A stretch of 11,595 nucleotides of DNA. It comes from an uncultured bacterium. Lineage in GTDB: Bacteria > Omnitrophota > Gorgyraeia > Gorgyraeales > Gorgyraeaceae. Below are positions 1-7,246 of this stretch, in pieces. The number at the start of each line of letters is the position of its first letter. Position 1 is the stretch's first letter. The stretch lies in NCBI GenBank assembly GCA_913009675.1, contig CAJVXD010000017.1, positions 1 to 11,595 of the forward strand. Direction: 5' to 3'. A model generated the notes under the pieces. That model was not told the origin of the DNA. It made no database searches and saw only the letters and a list, made by a program, of their open reading frames with translations. Position numbers and translations under genes: made by a program.

Positions 1-84
1 TGTGATATTTTTTTTTTTCAAGCAGAAGACGGCATACGAGATATATCAGTGTGACTGGAGTTCAGACGTGTGCTCTTCCGATCT
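1..84. other. Illumina P7/TruSeq adapter contamination (not genomic)
   Basis: Positions 19-42 match the Illumina P7 sequence (begins CAAGCAGAAGACGG, ends TACGAGAT), 43-50 (ATATCAGT) sit where the sample index belongs, and 51-84 match the TruSeq read-2 adapter (begins GTGACTGGAG, ends CTCTTCCGATCT). The T run at 8-18 is what the reverse complement of a poly-A tail after adapter read-through would give. The read-orientation index is ACTGATAT. Translation of this stretch gives spurious peptides such as KQKTAYEI on the plus strand and SEEHTSELQSH on the minus strand. Genomic sequence starts at about 85. Confidence 0.98.
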
Positions 85-648
85 CCGTAAGATCTCAAAG
101 GGCTTCCTGGTGACGTCCACCACTGTAGATTCAATCCCTACCTCACTAATGCCTCCGTCTATTATCATATCAACAGTACCTGATATCTCAGATATGACCT
201 CTCCCGCTGAAGTAGGCGGTCTTTCCCCTGATAAATTTGCGCTTGGCGCCGCTAAAGGCACAGATGATGTATCTATCAATCTAAGTGCTATCTTATTGTT
301 TGGCATACGCAGGCCTATCTTTTCTTTTTTGTTGTTAAACGCTACAATAGTCAACGGGCCTGGCCAGAATTTATGGACAAGTCTCTCAGCAGGCATCGAA
401 AGTTCCACCTTGAACTCTTTTAAGCTCTCAAATTTCGCAATATGGATAGTAAAGGGTTTATTCTTAGCACGATCTTTTATTTTATAGAGTCTCTCGATTG
501 CCCTTTTATCCATGTAATTCGCGCCTATACCATATACGGTCTCTGTGGGAAAAACCACAAGTCCGCCTTTTTTAATAACAGCTGCCGCTTCTTTAATCAG
601 ATCTTGCTGCGGAAGATCATGGTCTATCTTTATTATTTTAGTCTGCAT
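85..648 (-). CDS. tsaC: L-threonylcarbamoyladenylate synthase (TsaC/Sua5/YwlC family), 3' end missing
   Basis: Cytoplasmic enzyme family that makes threonylcarbamoyl-AMP from threonine, bicarbonate and ATP, the first step of the t6A37 modification of ANN-decoding tRNAs. Visible family motifs are GGLVVFPTETVYGIGAN (about residues 28-44), a basic KIKDRAKNKP segment (56-65), WPGPLTIV (95-102), GLRMPNN (112-118), SANLSGERPPTSAGEV (136-151) and GIESTVVDVT (171-180). Residue 188 (Arg, codon at 85-87) is the last genomic residue. Everything after it in the open frame (RSEEHTSELQSH) is adapter-encoded. Short TsaC proteins are about 190 aa and Sua5/YwlC about 340 aa, so it is not possible to say which form this is. 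The ATG at 648 lies inside the end of purE (16-nt overlap) and has no Shine-Dalgarno, so coupled translation is likely. Confidence 0.9.
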
Positions 649-1073
649 AATAATGATGCGCAGTCCAAGATACGTGCGCTAAATATAGCAGCGTTCTTTG
701 CACCTGGTTTCCCTATTGCCATTGTTGCTACAGGAATACCTGAAGGCATCTGCATAGTCGAGAGAAGTGAATCCACGCCTTTTAATGCCTTTGTGTAGAC
801 AGGGACACCTATAACAGGCAAATCTGTATAAGAAGCTACCACACCCGCTAATGCGGCTGAGGCACCTGCCCCGCATATAAGGACCTTAAGGCCTCTTCCC
901 TCGGCAGATTTGGCGTATTCCCTTACCTTCTCCGGATTCCTGTGAGCCGAGAGAACATTTATCTCATAAGGTATCTTGCATCCCTTCAAAACCTTTTCTG
1001 TCTCAGCCATTGTCTCAGCATCAGACTTGCTACCCATTAAAATACCGACCAAAGGTTTATTTTTAGGTGTCAT
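633..1073 (-). CDS. purE: PurE-family AIR carboxylase / N5-CAIR mutase
   Basis: 146 aa, slightly short for the family (E. coli PurE 169 aa). The family converts N5-CAIR to CAIR (class I, with PurK), or AIR plus CO2 directly to CAIR (class II). Visible motifs: GILMGSKSDAETM (residues 10-22), the class I-like SAHRNP (42-47), GAGASAALAG (68-77), PVIGVPV (86-92) and SLLSTMQMPSGIPVATMAIG (102-121). The usual class I motif GAGGAAHLPG is altered: the His position is Ala74 and the Pro is Ala76. No purK lies in the window, so the CO2 source is unclear. The start ATG is well supported: it overlaps the purD stop as ATGA and has an AAGGAG ribosome binding site at 1081-1086 with 7-nt spacing. The family call is firm; the class is not. 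Confidence 0.93.
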   Translation of the reverse strand: MTPKNKPLVGILMGSKSDAETMAETEKVLKGCKIPYEINVLSAHRNPEKVREYAKSAEGRGLKVLICGAGASAALAGVVASYTDLPVIGVPVYTKALKGVDSLLSTMQMPSGIPVATMAIGKPGAKNAAIFSARILDCASLLCRLK

Positions 1074-2362
1074 ATCGGTTCTCCTTGTTCGAGTTTTTTA
1101 ATAGCCTTATCTCCTATATCCCGCCTATAATAAATTCCATCGAACCTTATCTTCCTCATGCCTTCATAGGCCTTTTTTTTGGCTGATACGATATCTTTCC
1201 CGAGCCCTGCCACACCTAAAACCCTGCCGCCGTTTGTAAAGATCCTTCCCTCTTTAGAGGCGGTGCCTGCATGAAATATCACAATCTCTTTCTCATCTTT
1301 AATATTCCCTAACCCATGTATCTCTTTATGTTTTTCATACGCACCCGGATAACCCTTGGATGCAGCGACTACGCACAGGCAAGCCCTTTCGTCCCAGTCA
1401 AGTTTCACCTTGTCAAGGGTGCCATCTATGCATGCCGTCAGCACACCCACTAGATCTGACTTTAACCTCGGCAGGATTGCCTGCGTCTCAGGATCTCCAA
1501 ATCTCACATTGAACTCTAAAACCATAGGCCCGCTCTTCGTAATCATTAGCCCTGCATATAAAACACCTTTGTAGCTCTTGCCTTCCCTTAGAAGTCCATT
1601 GATAAGGGGCCTAAAGATATCCGCAATGATATCATTAAATAATTTATCAGAGACCACAGGTGCCGGTGAATAGGCACCCATGCCGCCTGTATTGGGCCCT
1701 CTGTCATTGTCAAGAATCCTCTTATGGTCCTGAGACGAAACAAGCGGCAGTATCGTCCTTCCATCACTGAAAATAAGTATGGATACCTCTTCTCCCTCAA
1801 GACACTCTTCAAGGATAATCCTCTCTCCCGACCTGCCAAAGATCTTTTTGACCATCATTGACTCTATCGCCTGCCCTGCTTCCTCAATAGTCTTAGCTAC
1901 AACTACACCTTTGCCGGCAGCGAGACCATCTGCCTTTACAACTATAGGGGCACCTTTCTGTCTTAAATAATCCCTTGCCTTATCCGGGTTATCGAATACC
2001 TTAAAATCTGCCGTAGGTATGCCAAATCTTTTCAATGTTTCCTTTGCAAAAACCTTACTTCCTTCAAGCATCGCAAGTCCTCTATCCGGCCCAAATATCT
2101 TGAGCCCTGCCTCATTAAACCTATCCACTACACCTTTAACCAAGGGCACCTCAGGGCCTATTACGGTCAAATCCATCTTACTATTTTCTGCAAAAGCCAG
2201 AAGCCCATCGATATCATTTGCTTTTATGTGAACGACCTCGGCTATTTTTTCAATACCTCCATTGCCGGGCGCACAGAAGACTCTATCTGCCTTTTCACTC
2301 TGTGCTATCTTCCAGACAAGGGCATGTTCCCTCCCGCCAGAACCCACTACAAAAATCCTCAC
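1070..2362 (-). CDS. purD: Phosphoribosylamine-glycine ligase (GAR synthetase)
   Basis: ATP-grasp enzyme joining phosphoribosylamine and glycine to make GAR, step 2 of purine synthesis. Counting from the GTG start it is 430 aa, matching E. coli PurD (429). Motifs: N-terminal VGSGGREHAL (6-15), GPEVPLVKG (69-77), ATP-grasp lysine region KADGLAAGKGVV (143-154), QDHKR (211-215) followed by GPNTGGMGAYSPAP (222-235), and LEFNVRFGDPETQA (282-295) with the metal-binding acidic residues. I chose GTG at 2362 rather than an ATG at 2407: the family starts at the beta strand before GSGGREH, the GTG has AGAGGGG upstream with 7-nt spacing, and it overlaps the purM stop as GTGA. The 15 extra residues of the longer frame would lie wholly inside purM. 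Confidence 0.96.
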   Translation of the reverse strand: MRIFVVGSGGREHALVWKIAQSEKADRVFCAPGNGGIEKIAEVVHIKANDIDGLLAFAENSKMDLTVIGPEVPLVKGVVDRFNEAGLKIFGPDRGLAMLEGSKVFAKETLKRFGIPTADFKVFDNPDKARDYLRQKGAPIVVKADGLAAGKGVVVAKTIEEAGQAIESMMVKKIFGRSGERIILEECLEGEEVSILIFSDGRTILPLVSSQDHKRILDNDRGPNTGGMGAYSPAPVVSDKLFNDIIADIFRPLINGLLREGKSYKGVLYAGLMITKSGPMVLEFNVRFGDPETQAILPRLKSDLVGVLTACIDGTLDKVKLDWDERACLCVVAASKGYPGAYEKHKEIHGLGNIKDEKEIVIFHAGTASKEGRIFTNGGRVLGVAGLGKDIVSAKKKAYEGMRKIRFDGIYYRRDIGDKAIKKLEQGEPI

Positions 2363-3348
2363 AAGACCACCCCTCTTCTTCCCTTTATAATTTCCCCTAT
2401 AGTCCATGATTTTAAACCCGAGATTTTTATAATCTTGTGCGTCTTATCGACTTCTTTCCTGCCCACGACCAGTACCATGCCTATCCCCATATTAAATGTG
2501 CGATACATCTCTCTATCGCCTAGACCTGCCCTCTTTTGAATCTCTCTGAAAATATCCGGCACCTGCCATAGTCCTTTATATATTAATGGGGATAAACCCT
2601 TCGGCAAGACCCGGGGAATATTATCATAAAAACCGCCGCCTGTTATATGAGCCATGGCCCTTACCTTGACCCTCTTCACCAATCGCTGGACAGCCCTGAC
2701 ATAGATCACAGTTGGCCTTAAAAGAATCTTTCCAAAGGCTGTCTTCAATTCACTTTTCTTAAAAACCTTTCTCACCAGACTGAAACCGTTTGAATGAAGA
2801 CCGCTCGAGCGAATCCCTACAATCCTATCACCAGGCCTAACGCTATGACCGTCTATAATTTTACTTTTCTCAACCACTCCTACACAAAAACCCGCCAGGT
2901 CATATTTATCGCCGGCATACATACCCGGCATCTCGGCTGTTTCGCCTCCTATAAGGGAGCACCCAGCTTCACTGCAGCCTCTGACAATACCCTTTAGTAT
3001 ATCCAATGCCTTTTTATTATTCATCCTGCCTGTTGCCAGATAGTCCAAAAAGAAAAGAGGTTCTGCGCCTGTGAGTACTATATCATTTACGCACATGGCA
3101 ACAAGGTCCACACCTATAGTAGAATGCTCGTTTAATAGATCAGCTATCATAAGCTTCGTCCCTACGCCATCTGTTGAAGAGACCAATATAGGGATTCTGT
3201 ACTTCTTAGGTATCTTCGCAAGTGCACTAAATCCGCCTATACCGTTAATTATCTCGCTGCGTCTCGTAGCAGCAGCCATCCCTCTGATATCCTTTACAAA
3301 CCTATCCGATCTATCTATATCTACCCCTGCCTTTTTATAATCAATCAT
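2359..3348 (-). CDS. purM: Phosphoribosylformylglycinamidine cyclo-ligase (AIR synthetase)
   Basis: Converts FGAM to AIR with ATP, step 5 of purine synthesis. 329 aa, close to E. coli PurM (345). Family motifs in order: YKKAGVDID (4-12), ILVSSTDGVGTKL (54-66), DLVAMCVNDIVLTGAEPLFF (81-100), GGETAEMPGMY (134-144), LAGFCVGVVE (151-160), SSGLHSNGFSLVRK (181-194), HITGGGFYDNIPRVLP (234-249) and FNMGIGMVLVV (285-295). It shares the PurM/PurL fold with the neighbouring PurL. The ATG at 3348 has an AGAGG ribosome binding site about 7 nt upstream. Its TGA overlaps the purD GTG by 4 nt. A 58-nt spacer with a hairpin element separates it from purQ. Confidence 0.97.
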   Translation of the reverse strand: MIDYKKAGVDIDRSDRFVKDIRGMAAATRRSEIINGIGGFSALAKIPKKYRIPILVSSTDGVGTKLMIADLLNEHSTIGVDLVAMCVNDIVLTGAEPLFFLDYLATGRMNNKKALDILKGIVRGCSEAGCSLIGGETAEMPGMYAGDKYDLAGFCVGVVEKSKIIDGHSVRPGDRIVGIRSSGLHSNGFSLVRKVFKKSELKTAFGKILLRPTVIYVRAVQRLVKRVKVRAMAHITGGGFYDNIPRVLPKGLSPLIYKGLWQVPDIFREIQKRAGLGDREMYRTFNMGIGMVLVVGRKEVDKTHKIIKISGLKSWTIGEIIKGRRGVVL

Positions 3349-3368
3349 GCTCCAACCTCTTCCAAAGA

Positions 3369-3409
3369 TAACTTCACGCTTTCGTGTGTGTCAGGAAAGC
3401 GTGAAGTTA
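3369..3409 (-). repeat. 41-nt hairpin element, copy 1, at the purQ stop codon
   Basis: Perfect 15-bp inverted repeat: arm TAACTTCACGCTTTC at 3369-3383, 11-nt loop 3384-3394, complementary arm 3395-3409. On the coding strand its first three bases (3409-3407) are the TAA stop of purQ. It shares 36 of 41 bases with 9671-9711, in the same orientation relative to the upstream gene. No T tract follows in the direction of transcription, so a simple Rho-independent terminator is unlikely. An mRNA-stabilising or attenuating role, or a dispersed palindromic repeat, would fit. Confidence 0.85.
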
Positions 3410-4204
3410 AAGTTTTTGCCTAACGTAATCTACGCCATTTTTAAAGATCTTTACACCATCGCCGAATCTTTTCAGGCCTTCGCGTGTCCATCTTGGGTGC
3501 TGCGCGCCCAATATATGTCTTTCAGGATGAGGCATCATACCCAATACCCTGCCTGTTGGATCGCAGACCCCTGCAATCCCCTCAACAGAACCATTAGGAT
3601 TGTATGGATAGCCTGCAGGCCTACCTTTCTCATCTATATATCGAAATACAATCTGCCTATTCTTTTTTAAAGAATCCATTATCAATCTGCCTCTCGGGAT
3701 AAACTTTCCCTCACCATGAGCAACGGGTAAATAAATAATTTCTTTTAACCCTTTTGTCCAGACACAATTCGATGCCCGATGTCCGCCACCCGCTACCCGC
3801 AAATACGTCCAACGGTCTTCAAACTTACCCGAATCATTATAGCTCAACGTAGCCTCTATCCCATTACCATTTAAACCCGGCAGGATGCCTGCCTTTACGA
3901 GCACCTGAAAACCATTACATATCCCTATTATAAGTCTCCCGTCGTCAATAAAATCTTTCAGTTCCTCGCTGAGCCGATATTTCATCTCGTTTGCAAGGAT
4001 CTTACCTGAAGCAATATCGTCTCCGTATGTAAATCCTCCGGGGATAGCAAGTATCTGGTAATCCTGTAAAGACTTCTCATTCCCTGCAATCTTATTTATA
4101 TGCACCAAATCTACTAAGGCCCCGCATATATTAAATGCAAATGCGGTCTCCTCATCACAATTTGTGCCGGCTGTCCTTAAGACAATTACTCTTATTTTCT
4201 TCAT
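3407..4204 (-). CDS. purQ: FGAM synthase glutaminase subunit PurQ
   Basis: Class I glutamine amidotransferase subunit that supplies ammonia to PurL for FGAR to FGAM conversion. 265 aa, longer than the Bacillus type (about 227 aa). Motifs: IRVIVLRTAGTNCDEET (4-20), AIPGGFTYGDDI (53-64), nucleophile elbow IGICNGFQVLVKAG (93-106) with Cys96, and MMPHPERH (223-230) with the catalytic His226 and Glu228. C-terminal HPRWTREGLK...GDGVKIFKNGV is also family-like. Residues about 137-146 (VAGGGHRASN) are encoded by a GC-rich 7-nt repeat and look like an inserted loop. Start at ATG 4204 gives the expected N-terminus, but no Shine-Dalgarno is visible. It lies 62 nt after purL. Confidence 0.96.
   Translation of the reverse strand: MKKIRVIVLRTAGTNCDEETAFAFNICGALVDLVHINKIAGNEKSLQDYQILAIPGGFTYGDDIASGKILANEMKYRLSEELKDFIDDGRLIIGICNGFQVLVKAGILPGLNGNGIEATLSYNDSGKFEDRWTYLRVAGGGHRASNCVWTKGLKEIIYLPVAHGEGKFIPRGRLIMDSLKKNRQIVFRYIDEKGRPAGYPYNPNGSVEGIAGVCDPTGRVLGMMPHPERHILGAQHPRWTREGLKRFGDGVKIFKNGVDYVRQKL
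3770..3800 (-). repeat. Degenerate 7-nt tandem repeat inside purQ
   Basis: On the coding strand from 3800 downward the bases fall into successive 7-mers: GCGGGTA, GCGGGTG, GCGGACA, TCGGGCA, then TCG. The consensus NCGGGTN is the same as that of the array in purL at 6967-7001. The reading frame stays open and encodes a Gly/Ala/Arg-rich loop. Confidence 0.6.
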
Positions 4205-4222
4205 ATTTGAAGACGGCTATTT

Positions 4223-4263
4223 AAGGCATGGCCTTGTTTAAGTCTTTGGCAAGGTCGGACCTT
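4223..4263. repeat. Two short 13-nt inverted repeats between purL and purQ
   Basis: The 62-nt purL-purQ spacer holds two small palindromes with 5-bp arms and 3-nt loops: AAGGC/GCCTT at 4223-4235 and AAGGT/ACCTT at 4251-4263. They could form weak tandem hairpins in the mRNA. The function is unknown and either could be chance. Confidence 0.4.
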
Positions 4264-4266
4264 AAT

Positions 4267-7242
4267 CTACCATCGCAAGGGTCTCTGCCATGCCTCTTTC
4301 AGTTTATTTATATCAGCATCCATAACTTTCTTACAATCCAATCCATAAATTTTGAGGGCCTTTTTATCCAAAATACAACCTATAAGTCCTATTGGAATCC
4401 CTCTCATAACGGCCTCAAATTTTTTCTTGTCCCTCTTTTTTACCTCAACAATAAATCTTGTATTTGATTCCGAAAATAAAATAAGACCGTTTCTTCTCGG
4501 CCCCTGAGCCTCAAATGGTACTTCTCCCAGAAATACCTCTGCGCCAAGCCCACCGGAAAATGCCATCTCAGCCAGACTCACGCCAATGCCGCCTTCTGAG
4601 CAATCATGGCATGCCTTTACTATGCCGCCCTCGATAGCACTATTCAATCGCTTAAAAACCCGCTTTCCGTATTTAGCGTCTACTCTGGGGACGTTATTCC
4701 CTATAATGCCATTTATCATATTGTAATGAGACCCGCCCAATTCGTCATATGTCATGCCTACCACATATATCAGATTCCCTGCCTTCTTAAAGTCCATGGA
4801 AATGGTCTTCCTTATATCATCCATCACGGAGACAGCAGAGATTAAAAGCGTCGGAGGAATCGAAATAGATTTGCCGTGCACAGAATATTCATTATTGAGA
4901 CTGTCCTTACCGGAGATAAAAGGCACACCATAGCCTTTGGCAATATCATAACAACCAAAACTTGCCCTTACCAAATCCCCAAGCCTGTCAGGTTTATCGG
5001 TATTGCCCCAGCAGAAATTATCTAAAAGCGCTGTTCTTTTTAAGGCACCGCCCACGGCTATTACCTGCCGCAATGCCTCATCAATACAGGAAGCAGCCAT
5101 CCAGTAAGGGTCTATGGAGCTATACCTGGGGTTTATGCCGTTTGAAACAATAATACCTTTTTTAGAATTGAACTTTGGCTGGATTATCGCGGCATCGCCG
5201 GGTCCGTCATTTTTTACGCCAACCAGGGGTTTTAAAACGCTATGGCCCTGCACCTCATGGTCGTATTGCCTTATGACCCATTCCTTGCTTGAGACATTCC
5301 AACTCGAAAGGATCTTTAATAAACTTTTTGCAAGGGTCCCGGGAAAATCCTTTTTAAATTCTCTATGCCGGGGCATTGACCATACTGCCTTGCGCTCAAA
5401 CCTGGGGAGCCCGTCATGTAAAAATTTCATGTCCAGGTCACATACCATATTCCCCTCATATTTCAATCTTAATCTTTTATCTCCTGTGAACCGCCCTATT
5501 ACAACTGCCCGAACGTCTTCGGCATTGAATATCTCCGATAACTCAGCTATATTCTCCTCGGGAACAGACAACACCATCCGCTCCTGCGCCTCAGATATCC
5601 ATATCTCTGTATAGCTAAGGCCATGATATTTTAAAGGTGGTTTTTCTAAATCTACCTCTGCGCCTAAATCCATACCCATTTCCCCAACAGCGCTTGAAAA
5701 CCCTCCGGCACCGCAGTCTGTAATAGCATTATAAAGACCTCTGTCACGGGCCTTCAGCAATGTATCAGTGAGTTTCTTTTCTGTAATCGGATTTCCTATC
5801 TGGACTGCTCCACCTGAAATCCCCCCGGATTCATGCGTAAGCTCTCCCGAAGAAAATGTTGCCCCGTGTATGCCATCCCTGCCTGTTCTACCCCCTATCA
5901 CAACAATATAATCTCCCGATTGTGCGTCTTTGGACGACTTATCTTTCGGCATAATACCCAGGGTACCGCAATAGACAAGAGGATTTCCGATATAGGCCTC
6001 ATCAAAAAGCACGGCGCCGTTTGCGGTCGGGATACCCATACGATTACCATAATCCCTCACGCCTGCAACAACACCCTTCATTATCCTTTTGGGGTGCAAG
6101 ATGGCTTTTGGAATCTTGTCCTGTGGCGTATCCGGCAGACCAAAACAAAATACATCTGTATTCATAATCGGTTTTGCGCCTAACCCAACACCCAATATGT
6201 CGCGAATTACACCGCCTATCCCTGTGCCAGCCCCTCCGTAAGGTTCGAGCGCGGACGGATGATTATGTGTCTCGACCTTGAAACATATATTATCTTCGCC
6301 GTCGAATTTTATTATACCCGCATTATCCTTAAAAACCGATACGCACCAGGATTTATCCAAATCCTTCGTAACCTTCATAACTGTATTCTTCAATAGATTA
6401 TCTATTTTTCTATTCCCTAGCGCTATGCTCTCTGCACTATGTCCTATGCCTTTTTCTCTATAATCAATCACTCCCTTGAACGTCTTATGCGCACAGTGCT
6501 CTGACCAGGTCTGCGCAATAGTCTCCAGTTCGCAGTCGGTTGGATCTCGCTTTATTTTCTTAAAATATGCCTGTATTTCCTTCATCTCTCTAAGATTTAA
6601 AAATAGTTGACCCTTCTTGCTAATCTTCATAAGCTTCTTATCATTCGCTTTAAGAATATCAACTGTTATCAATTTAAATTTATAGCCCCCTTGAGCCTCG
6701 AGGCTCAAGGCTCGCCTGTCCCGAGCCCCTCGACTCTGCTCGGGGTAAACGCCGTCGAGGGGAGCCTGCACAACATGCTGTATTACCTTATTGTATAAAA
6801 GCCTCTCGCAAATCGTCTTAAACTGCGATCCTGTAAGCCTGCCTTTTATCAGATACCTTTTCTCTGTCTTGATGGATTCTACCCCCTCGATCCCCATATC
6901 CCTTATGGCCTTTTTGGCGCTTTCTTCAACAGGATCCATGACGCCCGGGTTATACGCTACCTCAACAACCCGGAACCCCGGACCCCTAACCCGTGAGCCG
7001 TGTCTCTTAGGGGAGCCGCAGCCGTCTTCTATCCGGTATTCTTGCGTAACAGGATCGGTCAATAGGCCTTCTGCAATCCTCCGCGCGTCCTTCGCAGATA
7101 TATTCCCAGAAATAACAAAGACCTGGGAAGTGTTAATTTTCTTAACTCCAACTATGCCCAGGTCTTTAATATCCTTTTTGATCCCTATCGCAAGAGGGTC
7201 AAAGATACCTTTTTTATTTTTTATCTCAATCTTCCACTCCAC
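4267..7242 (-). CDS. purL: FGAM synthase PurL with two fused N-terminal PurS-like domains
   Basis: 991 aa. It catalyses ATP-dependent FGAR to FGAM amidation using ammonia from PurQ (step 4). Domains seen: PurS-like 1 (about 1-70, GIFDP at 12-16), PurS-like 2 (about 90-158, GVMDP at 100-104), linker 160-187, then a small-type PurL core from about 200. Core motifs: TWSEHCAHKTFK (245-256), VETHNHPSALEPYGGAGTG (323-341), DCGAGGFSSAVGEMG (509-523), ISGKDSLNNEY (776-786) and HDCSEGGIGVSLAEM (879-893). There is no C-terminal glutaminase; purQ supplies it. In Bacillus, PurS is separate and acts as a dimer per PurL, so this fusion matches that stoichiometry in one chain. The start is GTG at 7242, chosen because the first PurS strand begins there; no Shine-Dalgarno is visible. 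Linkers 74-91 and 161-187 are repeat-derived. Confidence 0.96.
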   Translation of the reverse strand: MEWKIEIKNKKGIFDPLAIGIKKDIKDLGIVGVKKINTSQVFVISGNISAKDARRIAEGLLTDPVTQEYRIEDGCGSPKRHGSRVRGPGFRVVEVAYNPGVMDPVEESAKKAIRDMGIEGVESIKTEKRYLIKGRLTGSQFKTICERLLYNKVIQHVVQAPLDGVYPEQSRGARDRRALSLEAQGGYKFKLITVDILKANDKKLMKISKKGQLFLNLREMKEIQAYFKKIKRDPTDCELETIAQTWSEHCAHKTFKGVIDYREKGIGHSAESIALGNRKIDNLLKNTVMKVTKDLDKSWCVSVFKDNAGIIKFDGEDNICFKVETHNHPSALEPYGGAGTGIGGVIRDILGVGLGAKPIMNTDVFCFGLPDTPQDKIPKAILHPKRIMKGVVAGVRDYGNRMGIPTANGAVLFDEAYIGNPLVYCGTLGIMPKDKSSKDAQSGDYIVVIGGRTGRDGIHGATFSSGELTHESGGISGGAVQIGNPITEKKLTDTLLKARDRGLYNAITDCGAGGFSSAVGEMGMDLGAEVDLEKPPLKYHGLSYTEIWISEAQERMVLSVPEENIAELSEIFNAEDVRAVVIGRFTGDKRLRLKYEGNMVCDLDMKFLHDGLPRFERKAVWSMPRHREFKKDFPGTLAKSLLKILSSWNVSSKEWVIRQYDHEVQGHSVLKPLVGVKNDGPGDAAIIQPKFNSKKGIIVSNGINPRYSSIDPYWMAASCIDEALRQVIAVGGALKRTALLDNFCWGNTDKPDRLGDLVRASFGCYDIAKGYGVPFISGKDSLNNEYSVHGKSISIPPTLLISAVSVMDDIRKTISMDFKKAGNLIYVVGMTYDELGGSHYNMINGIIGNNVPRVDAKYGKRVFKRLNSAIEGGIVKACHDCSEGGIGVSLAEMAFSGGLGAEVFLGEVPFEAQGPRRNGLILFSESNTRFIVEVKKRDKKKFEAVMRGIPIGLIGCILDKKALKIYGLDCKKVMDADINKLKEAWQRPLRW
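6689..6762 (-). repeat. REP-like palindromic element inserted in frame in purL
   Basis: A compact GC-rich cluster of inverted repeats within the coding frame. It holds a perfect 22-nt palindrome at 6689-6710 (arms CCTTGAGCCTC/GAGGCTCAAGG with no loop), a 9-bp inverted repeat CCCCTCGAC (6726-6734) / GTCGAGGGG (6754-6762), and a 6-bp stem CCCGAG (6720-6725) / CTCGGG (6739-6744). It encodes residues about 161-185 between the second PurS-like domain and the PurL core, a segment with no PurS or PurL motif (includes VYPEQSRGARDRR). This resembles REP-type or Rickettsia-type palindromic elements that tolerate insertion in genes. Confidence 0.75.
6967..7001 (-). repeat. Degenerate 7-nt tandem repeat in the PurS-PurS linker of purL
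   Basis: Five consecutive 7-mers on the coding strand, first ACGGCTC and ACGGGTT, last CGGGGTT and CCGGGTT, consensus NCGGGTN. They encode the basic, Gly-rich linker (residues about 81-92) joining the two PurS-like domains. The consensus is shared with the array in purQ at 3770-3800. Known parallels are the heptanucleotide STRR repeats of cyanobacteria, though this is not the same sequence. Confidence 0.6.
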
Positions 7243-7246
7243 TTTT

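Noticed and set aside
2..487. 161-codon plus-strand open frame at the left end
   Set aside because: It begins in adapter (KQKTAYEI) and otherwise runs antisense to tsaC.
2363..2407. N-terminal extension of PurD from an ATG at 2407
   Set aside because: It lies entirely within purM, has no family similarity, and the GTG at 2362 has a good ribosome binding site and the canonical N-terminus.
5114..5614. Long plus-strand open frames antisense to purL, eno and other pur genes (e.g. 5114-5614, 6791-7279, 10049-10441)
   Set aside because: They lie opposite strongly conserved enzyme genes, have no recognisable domains and no ribosome binding sites.
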